Source: Rhodoblastus sp963713695
Lineage (GTDB): Bacteria; Pseudomonadota; Alphaproteobacteria; Rhizobiales; Beijerinckiaceae
Assembly: GCA_963713695.1 (NCBI GenBank)
Contig: CAVQMU010000003.1
Coordinates: 186,001 to 250,000 of the forward strand
Direction of reading: 5' to 3'
DNA: 64,000 bases
The notes under the pieces are model-generated. The model saw nothing but the letters and a program-made list of their open reading frames with translations. It did no database searches and was not told the DNA's origin. The position numbers and the translations under genes are program-made. Positions 47,142 through 55,698 of this stretch are shown here, piece by piece (within the stretch, counting starts at the first letter, position 1; every line of letters begins with the position of its first letter).

Positions 47142-48208
47142 TCCCGCAGCAGCAGGCAAGCGTCGCCGTAGGAATAGAAACGGTAGAACGCACGAATTGC
47201 ATGGGCGTAGGCGCCCTGCATCGTCTCGAGCCCTGCAAAGGCGCAGACCAGCATGAACAGGGTCGAGCGCGGCAGGTGGAAATTGGTCATCAGCGCGTCC
47301 ACGGCGCGAAACCTGTAGCCGGGCGTGATGAAGATCGCCGTGTCCCCCGCAAAAGTGCGGATTTCGCCGCTCTCGTCCGCCGCGCTTTCGAGAATGCGCA
47401 GGGACGTCGTGCCCACCGCGACGATCCGCCCTCCCCTTTTTCGCGCGGCATTCAGCCGGGTCGCCGTGGCCGCGTCGATCTCGCCCCATTCGCTGTGCAT
47501 GACATGGTCGGCGGTATCCTCGGATTTTACGGGCAGGAACGTGCCCGCGCCGACCAGCAGGGTCACTTTTTCGACTGAAGCCCCCGCGGCAAGCGCCGCC
47601 GTCACCAGTCCGGGCGTGAAATGCAATCCCGCCGTCGGCGCGGCCACCGCGCCGGATTTCTCGGCGAACAGCGTCTGGTAGTCGCACGCGTCCCGCGCAT
47701 CCTCGGCCCGGCGCGCGGCGATATAGGGCGGCAAGGGCATGTGGCCGTGTTCAAGAATGGCGTCGTCGAGTGCGGGACCGCTCAGGTTGAACACCAGCAG
47801 CGCCTCGCCCTCGTCTTTTGCGACCGCGACCGCCGAAAGCGCGCCCATCTGGCAGGCGGCGCTGTCGTCCGGGCCGCCGAAGACGACGGTCTCGCCCAGC
47901 TTCAGCTTTTTCGCGGGGCGTAAAAAAGCGCGCCAGTGCGAGGCGTCCTCGCGCTTGTGCAGGGTCGCCTCGATGCGGGCGCGGACGCCGCCGCGCTCGC
48001 GCCAGCCGAAAAGCTGGGCGGGAATGACCTTGGCGTCATTGACCACCAGCACGTCGCCGGGCCGGAGATATTTGGGGAGGTCGCCGACTTGGCCGTCGGT
48101 CAGGCCGCCGGGCGCGACGACGAGAAGGCGCGCGGATTCGCGCGGCTCCGCCGGGCGCAGCGCTATGCGCTCTTCGGGAAGATCGAAATCAAAAAGGTCT
48201 ACGCGCAA
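47138..48208 (-). CDS. queA: tRNA preQ1(34) S-adenosylmethionine ribosyltransferase-isomerase (TTG start)
   Basis: QueA transfers the ribosyl group of SAM to preQ1 in tRNA, the epoxyqueuosine step. TTG 48208 begins the conserved 'MRVDLFDFDLPEERIALRPA'. Other QueA motifs are 'VVNDAKVIPAQLFGWRERGG', 'HMPLPPYIAARRAEDARDAC', 'AVAAPTAGLHFTPGLV' and 'LMTNFHLPRSTLFMLVCAFA'. About 356 residues is standard. The stop codon lies within the hairpin at 47098-47141. No tgt gene is in the window. Confidence 0.95.
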   Translation of the reverse strand: MRVDLFDFDLPEERIALRPAEPRESARLLVVAPGGLTDGQVGDLPKYLRPGDVLVVNDAKVIPAQLFGWRERGGVRARIEATLHKREDASHWRAFLRPAKKLKLGETVVFGGPDDSAACQMGALSAVAVAKDEGEALLVFNLSGPALDDAILEHGHMPLPPYIAARRAEDARDACDYQTLFAEKSGAVAAPTAGLHFTPGLVTAALAAGASVEKVTLLVGAGTFLPVKSEDTADHVMHSEWGEIDAATATRLNAARKRGGRIVAVGTTSLRILESAADESGEIRTFAGDTAIFITPGYRFRAVDALMTNFHLPRSTLFMLVCAFAGLETMQGAYAHAIRAFYRFYSYGDACLLLRD

Positions 48209-48301
48209 GCTCCGGCGCCTCGTTTTTCGCCGCTCGCAATGACGGCGTATGGGGAATTTGAAGGCGTGTTTAACCGCCACGGAGCGCAAAACAAGCGAAA
48301 A

Positions 48302-48322
48302 GCCCCGCCTTTTGGGCGGGGC
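48302..48322 (-). terminator. Intrinsic terminator of the cysteine peptidase gene
   Basis: GCCCCGCC (48302-48309) pairs with GGCGGGGC (48315-48322) around a five-base loop. On the minus strand it is followed by TTTTCGCTTGTTTT. It is 22 nt beyond the stop of the BTLCP gene. Confidence 0.85.
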
Positions 48323-48344
48323 CGTTCCGACAAGTGATTTTCGA

Positions 48345-48956
48345 TCAGCGTTCGGCGTAGACCGGGGCGGCGACCGGGCCGAGCGCGACCCAGACATTCG
48401 GGTCCTGCTGGCTCTGGCGCTTGACCAGGCGATAGGAGATGCGGCTCACCGCCTTCACTTCGTCGGTCAGGTTGTCGAGGATGTATTCGCCGCGATTGGT
48501 CTTGATCGTCAGGATGGCGTGGCCTTCGTTGGCCTGGTCGCGCACCACGGTGATCAGCAGGGCCTGGCGGGGATAGCCGCGCTCGATCAGGATCTTGCGC
48601 TTCATCAGGGCGTAATCTTCGCAATCGCCCTTGCCGTCCATCGGCAGGTCCCAGCGATCGACAACGCCCCAGTGATCCATGTCGGACACGGCTTCGACGG
48701 AGCGGTTGACCCAGGAATTGACCTGCTGGATTTCGCGCATGGAGGCATCCGTCAGGTTGACGTCCGCCGTCTGGCCGCCCGCGCCGCATTCGCCCTTGTA
48801 GCGCTGGCAGAATTCGATCCAGCCGAAGGGAACGCTGGTTTCCTCGCCGACCGAAGCGAAGGCGACTTCCTGGCCAGCCTTGGCCGCGACCGAGAAGAGC
48901 GGCGCGAAAAGGAGGGCAAGAGCGAGACCGAAAGCCTGGATTGATGAAGAGCGCAT
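48345..48956 (-). CDS. BTLCP transglutaminase-like cysteine peptidase
   Basis: About 203 residues with a signal peptide ('AFGLALALLFAPLFSVAAKA'). The papain-like triad is Cys in 'KGDCEDYALMKRKIL', His in 'NEGHAILTIKTN' and Asp in 'GEYILDNLTDEV'. BTLCP proteins (DUF920) are periplasmic in Rhizobiales, related to LapG, and proposed to process surface proteins. ATG 48956 has 'GGGGAAT' upstream. It has its own terminator, so it is monocistronic. Confidence 0.92.
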   Translation of the reverse strand: MRSSSIQAFGLALALLFAPLFSVAAKAGQEVAFASVGEETSVPFGWIEFCQRYKGECGAGGQTADVNLTDASMREIQQVNSWVNRSVEAVSDMDHWGVVDRWDLPMDGKGDCEDYALMKRKILIERGYPRQALLITVVRDQANEGHAILTIKTNRGEYILDNLTDEVKAVSRISYRLVKRQSQQDPNVWVALGPVAAPVYAER

Positions 48957-49281
48957 GTCATTCCCCTGGTGTGAGGCAATAATGACCGGCTCTATTTGGG
49001 ATCGCGCTAAGTAAAAATGCCGCATTTTAGACAAAGGCGTTCATTTTTTGCTTTGATGAGGTTAAGTATAAAAATGCCTTCCGCGAAAGCGTCAAATTGT
49101 TCGCATTCGGCTGTAACGCCTGATTTCCGTGCCTGTCGCGGGGAGATGCCGGGCATTGGCGCCATCTCTTCAATTTGTTGGAAAGGACGGAATTTAACCT
49201 CCACGGCCCGGACACGGTTAATCCGGCACTTGATTCCCGGCAGAAAGCCGCCATTTTTGAGCGGGCGCAGGGAAAACCGCC
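48957..49281. other. Divergent intergenic region between BTLCP and EcsC genes
   Basis: About 325 bases, more AT-rich around 49000-49100 than the surroundings, holding the promoters of both divergent genes. No RNA gene or confident operator was recognised. Confidence 0.3.
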
Positions 49282-50121
49282 ATGAACGTGAACTTCGATA
49301 CGAGCCGCATGACCCCCGCCGACCATGCCGCGCTGATGGACGCGGTGCGGCGGCTTGAACATATCGGGCCGGCCATGCGCCTCTCCCGGCTCGTGGGCCA
49401 GAAAATGACCGCCGCCGCGCGCCTCGCGCCGGAAAGAGCCGGTAAAATCGTCAACAGCGCGGCCATGGCCGCCATGCGCGTCGCCTTGCGCACGGCCATC
49501 TCCAGCCTGTCCGGCAAGCCCGTCCAGGACCGCAATCGCTCGCACAAGATGATGGCGGCGGCCTCCGGGGCCATCGGCGGCGCGCTCGGCCTCGCAAGCC
49601 TTCCTTTCGAGCTTCCGGTGACGACGACGGTGATGCTGCGCGCCATCGCCGACATCGCCCGCGCGGAGGGCGAGAACCTCGCCGATCCCGAGGCGGCGAT
49701 GGCCTGTCTCGAAGTCTTCGCGCTCGACGGGCGCGAGACCGGAACTGCCGTTTCAGAATCCGGCTATTTCGCCGTGCGCAGCCTGCTGGCGCGCTCCATA
49801 TCCGAAGCGGCGCGCTACATAGCCAGCAAGGGGATCATCGACGAGACGGCGCCGGTCATGCTGAGGCTGATCAGCCAGATCGCCTCGCGTTTCGGCGTTG
49901 TCGTGAGCCAGAAATTCCTGGCGCAGGCAACGCCCGCGATCGGCGCCATCGGCGGCGCCGCCGTCAATCTCGCCTTCATCGACCATTTTCAGTCGCTCGC
50001 CAAAGGCCATTTCACCGTGCGGCGGCTCGAGCGCATCTACGGCCAGCCCTTTGTGCGCGTCGAATACACGCGCATCGCCGCGGCCAAATCCCCCGACAAG
50101 GTAGAGCCGCCGGCAGCGTGA
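49282..50121 (+). CDS. EcsC family protein
   Basis: About 279 residues. The EcsC pattern is 'NRSHKMMAAASGAIGGALGL' and 'ASLPFELPVTTTVMLRAIAD', followed by 'ESGYFAVRSLLARSISEAAR' and a Gly/Ala-rich helix 'TPAIGAIGGAAVNLAFIDHF'. EcsC in Bacillus is encoded with an ABC exporter; here it is alone and its function is unknown. It may associate with membranes through the hydrophobic helices. Confidence 0.88.
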   Translation: MNVNFDTSRMTPADHAALMDAVRRLEHIGPAMRLSRLVGQKMTAAARLAPERAGKIVNSAAMAAMRVALRTAISSLSGKPVQDRNRSHKMMAAASGAIGGALGLASLPFELPVTTTVMLRAIADIARAEGENLADPEAAMACLEVFALDGRETGTAVSESGYFAVRSLLARSISEAARYIASKGIIDETAPVMLRLISQIASRFGVVVSQKFLAQATPAIGAIGGAAVNLAFIDHFQSLAKGHFTVRRLERIYGQPFVRVEYTRIAAAKSPDKVEPPAA

Positions 50122-50187
50122 AGGCAAAGGGTTGCATCAACAAGGCAAGTTCAGCACCATCGCCTGGTCGCGAGACGGGGCCGAACC

Positions 50188-50997
50188 ATGCGAGCTGATA
50201 AAACTGTTCTGATCACGGGCTGCTCCAGCGGCATAGGCGCGGCGCTGGCCGAGGAGTTTCACCGCCGCGGATTTGTTGTTTACGCGACGGCGCGGAAGAT
50301 CGAATCGCTGCAGGGACTGGCCGACAATGGCCTTCGCACGCTCGCGCTCGACGTAACCGACGCCGGCGCCGTTTCCGCGGCGCTCCAGGCCGTCGCCAGA
50401 GAACAAGGCCGCCTGGACATTCTCGTCAATAATGCCGGTTTCGCCTTGATGGGCGCCGTTGCCGACCTTTCCCGCGAGGATTTGCTCCGCCAATTCGAGA
50501 CCAATGTCGCCGCTCCCGTCGCGGTCTTGCGCGCGACCCTCGCCATTTTGCCCGGATTTTCAGGGCTCGTGGTCAATATCGGCAGCATCTCCGGGCTGGT
50601 GACGACGCCCTTTTCGGGCGCCTATTGCGCCAGCAAGGCCGCTCTGCACGCCGTATCGGACGCGCTTCGCATGGAGCTGCGCCCCTTCGGCATCCGCGTC
50701 GTCACAGTGCAGCCAGGCGGAATCAGATCGCGTTTCGCCGAGAGCGCGGTGATGGAATTGCCTCCGGGGTCACGCTATGCACGCTATGCCGAGGGAATGA
50801 AGCGCCGCCGCAACGCCTCGCAGGACGGCGCGCTGGACGCCCAGGTTTTTGCGGCCAGACTGGCGGACGCTCTTTTGCGTCCCGACCCGCCCGACATCTT
50901 TCGCCTGGGCGCCAACGCCAGGCTTTTGCCGGCGTTGAAGCGCTGGCTGCCGCGCCGCTGGCTCGACCGAATTCTTTCCAGCAAATTCGGACTTTGA
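50188..50997 (+). CDS. Short-chain dehydrogenase/reductase
   Basis: About 269 residues. 'TVLITGCSSGIGAALAEEFH' is the TGxxxGIG cofactor motif, 'ILVNNAGFALMG' the NNAG motif, and 'NIGSISGLVTTPFSGAYCAS' then 'KAALHAV' gives Ser, Tyr and Lys. The extended C-terminus suggests a retinol or steroid dehydrogenase-like SDR. Substrate unknown. It is convergent with the molbindin gene, 5 nt apart. Confidence 0.9.
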   Translation: MRADKTVLITGCSSGIGAALAEEFHRRGFVVYATARKIESLQGLADNGLRTLALDVTDAGAVSAALQAVAREQGRLDILVNNAGFALMGAVADLSREDLLRQFETNVAAPVAVLRATLAILPGFSGLVVNIGSISGLVTTPFSGAYCASKAALHAVSDALRMELRPFGIRVVTVQPGGIRSRFAESAVMELPPGSRYARYAEGMKRRRNASQDGALDAQVFAARLADALLRPDPPDIFRLGANARLLPALKRWLPRRWLDRILSSKFGL

Positions 50998-51002
50998 CCT
51001 CG

Positions 51003-51209
51003 TCAGTCCATGCCAATCATGATGTCGTTGGGCTTGACCACTGCATAGACCTTGCAGCCGATGGTCAATTCAAGTTCCTCGACGGTCTCGTTCGGGACTT
51101 CGGCGGTCAGCGTCGTGCCGACGATCGAAATCTGGATATGGGAGGTATTCGGGCCCTTCTTGATCTCGACAACCTTGCCGGCGATGGAATTGCGAGCAGA
51201 AATCCTCAT
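51003..51209 (-). CDS. mop: Molbindin (Mop domain protein)
   Basis: Sixty-eight residues, a single TOBE/Mop domain: 'RISARNSIAGKVVEIKKGPN', 'SHIQISIVGTTLTAEVPNET' and 'CKVYAVVKPNDIMIGMD'. Molbindins form hexamers that bind and buffer molybdate in the cytoplasm. No modABC genes are adjacent. The ribosome binding site is weak ('AGAGGCACG'). Confidence 0.93.
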   Translation of the reverse strand: MRISARNSIAGKVVEIKKGPNTSHIQISIVGTTLTAEVPNETVEELELTIGCKVYAVVKPNDIMIGMD

Positions 51210-51376
51210 TTATCGTGCCTCTCTTGCGGATCATCCAACCGGCGACTCAATTAGCGCCGTTCCTGGCGTCGAAGTTTGACGATGAACGACCTGTTGGCAA
51301 GCACATTGACTGAGATCAACTTGTATAATCGGAAACAATCCAAGCTTTCTCTTAACATCCGCCTTTCCGACACCCC

Positions 51377-52135
51377 TTATACATGACGCACGTCAGTATC
51401 CACCACGGCATCGAAACTCTCCGCCAATGAAGCCGATTGCTCCGCCGCGAGCTGCAGGTCCGCGAAGACGTCCGCTCCGGCCTTCCAGCCCGCCTCGCAT
51501 TGCGGGTCTTGCAAGGCGCGATCGAGCGCCGCGAGGAATTCATAGGCGCCCCAGGCCAAGCCCGCGTCGCGCATCGCCGCCTGAAGCGCATTCTGCACGA
51601 GGGCGCGCACGGTCTTGTGGACTTCGGACGCCGGCGCCTCGGCGTCGCGGCCTTCGGCGATGGCGATGCAGGCGTCGCGATCGAAGGAGACATGGCCCCG
51701 GCAGGCGAGCGGCCGCGCGGCGTAAATCGCGCAGGCGCCGCCGATGATCAGCGGACAGGGCGCGCGCGACGCGAAACGCTCCAGATCACTCTTGCCCGCG
51801 ACGGACGACCGGTTCTGCGCGAGCCGCCCCGCGAGATCGACGCCATGCGCGGCAAAAGCCTGCGCCGTCAGGCGAATGAAATGCGCGGCGTGGAAGATCT
51901 CCGGCGCGGTCGCGGCGACCTGCAGGCAGCAGCAGGTTTCGCAGCCCTTGCCGCAGGCGTGCGCCGGCAGGCCCTCGCTCTGGATCTCGGCGTTCCGCTC
52001 GTAATTGTCGCCGGCCTGCGCCGCCAGCACGTCGATGAGGCGCGGATCGCCTTTGCCCTGCGCGAGAATGAGCGCGAAATTCTTTCGCATCGCCCTGAAA
52101 AACTGCCCAGGGCCTTCAGCCGTCTCATCGCTCAC
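51377..52135 (-). CDS. YkgJ-type cysteine-cluster protein
   Basis: About 252 residues from GTG 52135, which overlaps the stop of the hemoglobin gene (GTGA). Residues around 'HACGKGCETCCCLQVAATAP' carry the CxxxCxxCC metal-binding signature of the zinc/iron-chelating YkgJ family, completed by 'GACAIYAARPLACRGHVSFD'. Function is unknown; members are thought to bind Fe or Zn and may act in metal-dependent oxidation. Translational coupling to a truncated hemoglobin suggests a shared role in oxygen or nitric oxide chemistry. Confidence 0.85.
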   Translation of the reverse strand: MSDETAEGPGQFFRAMRKNFALILAQGKGDPRLIDVLAAQAGDNYERNAEIQSEGLPAHACGKGCETCCCLQVAATAPEIFHAAHFIRLTAQAFAAHGVDLAGRLAQNRSSVAGKSDLERFASRAPCPLIIGGACAIYAARPLACRGHVSFDRDACIAIAEGRDAEAPASEVHKTVRALVQNALQAAMRDAGLAWGAYEFLAALDRALQDPQCEAGWKAGADVFADLQLAAEQSASLAESFDAVVDTDVRHV

Positions 52136-52971
52136 GCGGAAATCTCCCTGCCCGGGATTTGCGGCGGGAACAGGCCCGCCTGGAAACAGACGCTCATATG
52201 CTCGACCCGGGCGATGGCGGCCCGCGCCGCCGGCGGCTTCAGATGCGTCTCGGCCGCGCTGCGGAACAGAGCGATCCAGCGGTCGAAGAATTCCGGCTTG
52301 AGATTCATCGACAGATGCGGCGTGAAGGGGCTGCCGGCGTAGCGGGTGGTGCCGAGCAGCGCGCGCGACCAGAAATCCTGCACGATCTGGAAATGATGGT
52401 CCCAATCCGCGACATTGCGCGAAAAGACCGGACCGATGAGCGGGTCCTGCATCGCCTCGCCGTAAAAAGCGCGCACCAGCGCCTGCAATTCCGCTTCGCT
52501 GGCTTCGACAGGCTCGGCCCCGTGCTCCGCCTCGCCCTTGACCAGGCCTTCCGCGCGATCCGGCGCCAGCGCCGCGATTTCCGGGGCGGCGCGGCCCTTG
52601 CGGAATTCGACGTTGAGCGGCGGATCATATTTGCCGACGAGATCGCGTAAAATATGGTTGCGTTGCCGGGCGTTGTCCCGCGCCATCCAGAAAATTCCAT
52701 CCGCGAGGCCGGCCGCCAGCAGCGGTTCGTCGCGATGGAGTTGGTCCAGCGCCGCCGCAATGTCGCCGGCCTCGCCGATCAGCACGGGGTAGAGAAAGTC
52801 GCCAAGGCGCCGGGTCAACGCGAGAAGCCCGGCCGCATGGGGCGCGTCGCCGCTCGAAAAAACGAAGCCGGAGAGCTGGAATTCCGCGGCGTCGGCGCGC
52901 GGCAGGATCGGGCCGGCCTTTTGCGCCATGGGCATGGGCGAGCGGTCGTGTGCGTGGGGACTATGCTGCAT
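52132..52971 (-). CDS. Group III truncated hemoglobin fused to an N-terminal domain
   Basis: The C-terminal 120 residues match group III truncated hemoglobins: 'LVRAFYGEAMQDPLIGPVFS', 'HHFQIVQDFWSRALLGTTRY', the proximal His in 'FTPHLSMNLKPEFFDRWIAL'. The N-terminal 150 residues ('AEFQLSGFVFSSGDAPHAAG', 'FWMARDNARQRNHILRDLVG') match no family I know. A normal group III protein is about 130 residues, so this is roughly twice that size. ATG 52971 has 'GGGAGG' upstream. Oxygen, NO or peroxide chemistry is expected for the heme domain. Confidence 0.82.
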   Translation of the reverse strand: MQHSPHAHDRSPMPMAQKAGPILPRADAAEFQLSGFVFSSGDAPHAAGLLALTRRLGDFLYPVLIGEAGDIAAALDQLHRDEPLLAAGLADGIFWMARDNARQRNHILRDLVGKYDPPLNVEFRKGRAAPEIAALAPDRAEGLVKGEAEHGAEPVEASEAELQALVRAFYGEAMQDPLIGPVFSRNVADWDHHFQIVQDFWSRALLGTTRYAGSPFTPHLSMNLKPEFFDRWIALFRSAAETHLKPPAARAAIARVEHMSVCFQAGLFPPQIPGREISA

Positions 52972-53124
52972 GAACCCATTCCTCCCGGCGATACATCCGT
53001 CGCCCGCAAGGAAGCATTTTTGGCGCCAGGATTTTAGGCGCCCGGCAAATCGATTTCATATTCAAACCGGGCGCATTCCGGACGCGGAATGGCGCAAATT
53101 CGACGCGCCTGTCGCAGCCGGCCC

Positions 53125-53757
53125 TCAGGCGACGCGCGTCGAAACCGCGCTTTTCCGGCGAGCGCCCGCAAGGCCGGCGGCAAGGAAGCCCATGGCCATC
53201 ATCGCCCATGTCGACAGTTCGGGAATGGCGGTAATCGACACATTTGTCACTTCATTGCCGTAAGAGGGCAATCCGCCCATGTTCACCGATGCGAATTCAA
53301 GCACTTCCATCGGCCCGGTCGCGACAAATTCGGCCCAGTTGTTCGTCCAGACGCCGTAAGAGCCGGTGTCCACGCCCAGCCTGACGCCATTGACGCTGAC
53401 ATCCAGCGCCTGGGCCCCGCCGCCCGGTCGTCCGCCATAGGCCCAGTTCAGGTTATAGGTCTGTCCCGCGACCAGCCCGGAGATCGTCTGCGCCACGGCG
53501 TCGACGCCATTGTTGTTGACTTCCATGCTCTGGCAGGCGGCATTGGCGCAACCGAGGCCATAAATCGGGCTTGAGCCAATTTCGACAAAGGGTTCAGTAA
53601 GATTGGTCCAGCCCGGCACGACTTCGGAATTCGTCCAGCCGCCGGAGACGCCGGGATTCGAGAAGTCGCCGTTCACCACGAGATTGACGGCTGCGAATGC
53701 GGGCGAGACAAGGCTCAGAGCGGCGAAAACGCCGGCTATGATGGCGGTTCTTTTCAT
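53125..53757 (-). CDS. PEP-CTERM sorted exoprotein
   Basis: About 210 residues. Signal peptide 'AIIAGVFAALSLVSPAFAAV', then a carbohydrate-binding-like beta domain ('LVVNGDFSNPGVSGGWTNSE', 'SGLVAGQTYNLNWAYGGRPG') of DUF642 or choice-of-anchor type, and a C-terminal 'IPELSTWAMMAMGFLAAGLA' with a basic tail ('GARRKSA'). This is the Rhizobiales-type PEP-CTERM anchor. No exosortase is in the window. Single gene. Confidence 0.88.
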   Translation of the reverse strand: MKRTAIIAGVFAALSLVSPAFAAVNLVVNGDFSNPGVSGGWTNSEVVPGWTNLTEPFVEIGSSPIYGLGCANAACQSMEVNNNGVDAVAQTISGLVAGQTYNLNWAYGGRPGGGAQALDVSVNGVRLGVDTGSYGVWTNNWAEFVATGPMEVLEFASVNMGGLPSYGNEVTNVSITAIPELSTWAMMAMGFLAAGLAGARRKSAVSTRVA

Positions 53758-53945
53758 TCTGTCCCCTGCTGGCGCGCCCGTCTTCGTATTCGGCGCGAAA
53801 TATCCAGTTCTTCAACAAGGGACACTCTAATGGAGACATGGTTGCTCCAAGCCTAAACCGGGTCATGCCCTTAGGTCATTTTCCTGAAAAGGCTAAATCA
53901 TTCCTTATGGGATGCGTGAAAATGCGAGGAGACGCCGTTGCAAGT

Positions 53946-54167
53946 TCAGGCGCGCGCTGCAAACGGACCGTTGGCCCTTTGCCAGATAGAATAGATGTCG
54001 TCGATCTCCGGCTTCTCGATTGAATTGTCGGTCGTTTTATAGCCGATGCCATAGACGACATGGCCACTGTCCATCAGCCGACACGCCGCTTCTATCGCGC
54101 CGTCGAGGCTCCCGTGCCTTTCGACGTGTGTCTGATTGTCCGTCCGATAGCGAATAAACCAGTCCAT
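53946..54167 (-). CDS. Small hypothetical protein
   Basis: Seventy-three residues ('MDWFIRYRTDNQTHVERHGS', 'GAIEAACRLMDSGHVVYGIG' and 'IDDIYSIWQRANGPFA'). ATG 54167 has only a weak ribosome binding site; the frame is open further upstream, but that part looks non-coding. It resembles small soluble proteins occurring near mobile regions; no function can be given. It lies just outside the repeat-bounded island. Confidence 0.5.
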   Translation of the reverse strand: MDWFIRYRTDNQTHVERHGSLDGAIEAACRLMDSGHVVYGIGYKTTDNSIEKPEIDDIYSIWQRANGPFAARA

Positions 54168-54429
54168 GCAGGAATCATCTGCCACTTCGAGCGGGAATAC
54201 GAGATTTGCAGCGTTCACAATTTGGTTATCGCGTGCGTTTTCCACCGCGAAGTTGCATCGGAAGGCGTTCTCTTTCCCCGAGGCCAAGGCCAGGTTGCAG
54301 GGAATTGCTGCGATTGCTGAAAACGGAGCGCGCCGCTCCAGCTTTGCCGGAGGCGAAGCCACAACCTGCGCGCGAATCGGCACAGCCAGTTTTTCCGATG
54401 TGGTGGGGAAAAATTGTCTGGCTTTAGAG
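54168..54429. other. Intergenic sequence before the island
   Basis: No gene recognised in this stretch. It leads into the cluster of AAGTCCGACTCTTT-type repeats at the left edge of the island. Confidence 0.3.
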
Positions 54430-54541
54430 AAGTTTGACTCTTTTCCCGCCGAAAACCCGCCAAAATGGCAGACAAGTCCGACTCCTTAGGCAAAGAAGTC
54501 CGACTCTTTGGAAAATAGCTGCACAGAAGCCCGACTCTTTC
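54430..54541. repeat. Four direct copies of an AAGTCCGACTCTTT-type repeat (left boundary)
   Basis: Copies at 54430-54444, 54474-54488, 54496-54510 and 54527-54541 read AAGTTTGACTCTTTT, AAGTCCGACTCCTTA, AAGTCCGACTCTTTG and AAGCCCGACTCTTTC. Each has the near-palindrome AGTCnGACT and a GACTC site. The 21-base sequence 54489-54509 occurs as an exact inverted copy at 58339-58359. Confidence 0.8.
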
Positions 54542-54563
54542 GAAAAATCACCGATTCTGGCCG

Positions 54564-54611
54564 CAATAACCGTGCAGCCCAATGCATCGGCCTTGGGCTG
54601 CACGGTTATTG
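54564..54611. repeat. 18-base perfect inverted repeat near the left boundary
   Basis: Positions 54564-54581 and 54594-54611 are complementary over 18 bases with a 12-base loop. No T-run follows on either strand, so it is not a standard terminator. It directly follows the direct-repeat cluster. Confidence 0.7.
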
Positions 54612-54680
54612 ATGTTCGAAAATGCCGCCGAATCCGCTATGCCCATTGGCACCCACGGGCGTCGTGGTTCGGAGAGCCAG

Positions 54681-54911
54681 GTGGCCAAGACCCATAAAGA
54701 CCAGCATTACATCCCGCAGAGCTATCTTCGGGCATGGGCGGACCCATCGGCTCCCGTTGGATACGAGCCATACGTCCACGTCTTCTCCAAAGACGGAGCC
54801 CAGCATAAGCGACGCCTTTCCCGTTCGCGGTCGCCCTGTCGCGCCGCGTCATTCCGGGTTCTTTCGGGGTTGTTCATTCGGCGAGGGACGATTTCGATCC
54901 GCCGCCGCTAG
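54681..54911 (+). pseudogene. Truncated DUF4238-like gene fragment
   Basis: GTG 54681 has 'GGAG' at good spacing and starts 'AKTHKDQHYIPQSYLRAWAD', the N-terminal signature of DUF4238 proteins, followed by 'PYVHVFSKDGAQHKRR'. Complete members are about 300 residues; here the homology ends after 45 residues and the rest is arginine-rich out-of-frame-like sequence. A remnant of an accessory gene, often found in defence or mobile islands. Confidence 0.5.
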
Positions 54912-55064
54912 GTCTTTGTGACCGGGTCACGGAGGACGAGCCATCGGCTCCGGTTTTCGATAGGTCATCTCAAACTCCACGCGTTGTCGTTTCGTCTAAA
55001 TATTGCATCTGAACGGACCTCACGCAAATGACCGAGTTCGTAAAACACCCGTTAAAACAAGTAA
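54912..55064. other. Degenerate sequence inside the island
   Basis: No complete reading frame or RNA was recognised. Short codon-like stretches continue from the DUF4238 fragment but have no start or known match. Confidence 0.25.
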
Positions 55065-55313
55065 TTACGATAGAATCTGGTGGTCGAATCTAGTGGCTCC
55101 AACGGCATCAGGGACAAGCCGACGCGGCGCATCGAAGGCCGGCTCGCCGATTGGATCGATTTCCAGGACTCGCCCGGGCAGAGCCCGAACTCCGGACGGC
55201 GGCCCAACGGCGAAGCATTCGGCAATCGCTCGCGCCCCGGCTCCCTGAAGCGTGTACCGAAAATTTATTTCGCCAAATCGCCCTTCGGCGCCTCCAAGGA
55301 TTGACGGGGGCAT
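55065..55313 (-). CDS. Doubtful small ORF in the island
   Basis: Eighty-two codons starting at ATG 55313 ('SILGGAEGRFGEINFRYTLQ', 'RALPGRVLEIDPIGEPAFDA', 'LVPDAVGATRFDHQILS'). Its GC-rich third positions and lack of low-complexity bias look protein-like, but AAGGA touches the ATG and no family was recognised. It could be the tail of a degraded larger gene. Confidence 0.25.
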   Translation of the reverse strand: MPPSILGGAEGRFGEINFRYTLQGAGARAIAECFAVGPPSGVRALPGRVLEIDPIGEPAFDAPRRLVPDAVGATRFDHQILS

Positions 55314-55390
55314 TCCTTGAATTCATCGCGGAATTGTCGCTTGATTTGGTCAGATCGCCTCGTCGCAACCCAACGTTTTTCATCGGAATT

Positions 55391-55621
55391 TCAGATCTCG
55401 CCACCTCCAGACCGTGCGCGGCCGCGAACGAGGCGAAACGGCAGCACGACGCAATCTGACGCCGACCCGGGGCACCGCAGAAAGTCGACGAGATCCTGCG
55501 CGCGCCGGAAGGCGCCGTCGGCGTCCATGCCGGAAAAGATGACGATGTCGGCCATGAGAATGGTTCTCTCGCTGCGGCCCGCAGTCGCGCGGGCAAAGGG
55601 CTGGCGCCCGTCGTCCATCAT
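55391..55621 (-). CDS. Doubtful small ORF in the island
   Basis: Seventy-six codons ('MDDGRQPFARATAGRSERTI', 'ADIVIFSGMDADGAFRRAQD'). The same frame continues upstream with protein-like sequence ('LPFDIQTEPNAVP') but without a start, so this may be the end of a damaged gene. Not recognised. Confidence 0.3.
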   Translation of the reverse strand: MMDDGRQPFARATAGRSERTILMADIVIFSGMDADGAFRRAQDLVDFLRCPGSASDCVVLPFRLVRGRARSGGGEI

Positions 55622-55698
55622 CGGGACGGCGTTCGGTTCGGTCTGGATGTCGAAGGGAAGGCCCGGCGCCGCGCGCGCGTCCGGCGACCATCAGGCGG

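Noticed and set aside
47192..47578. Plus-strand frames inside queA
   Set aside because: Antisense to the conserved queA coding sequence.
54430..54541. CRISPR array
   Set aside because: Only four imperfect copies of about 15 bases with irregular spacing (44, 22 and 31) and no unique spacers of constant length; no cas genes.
54430..54541. Plasmid replication iterons
   Set aside because: Spacing is irregular, copies recur inverted 3.8 kb away, and there is no rep gene.
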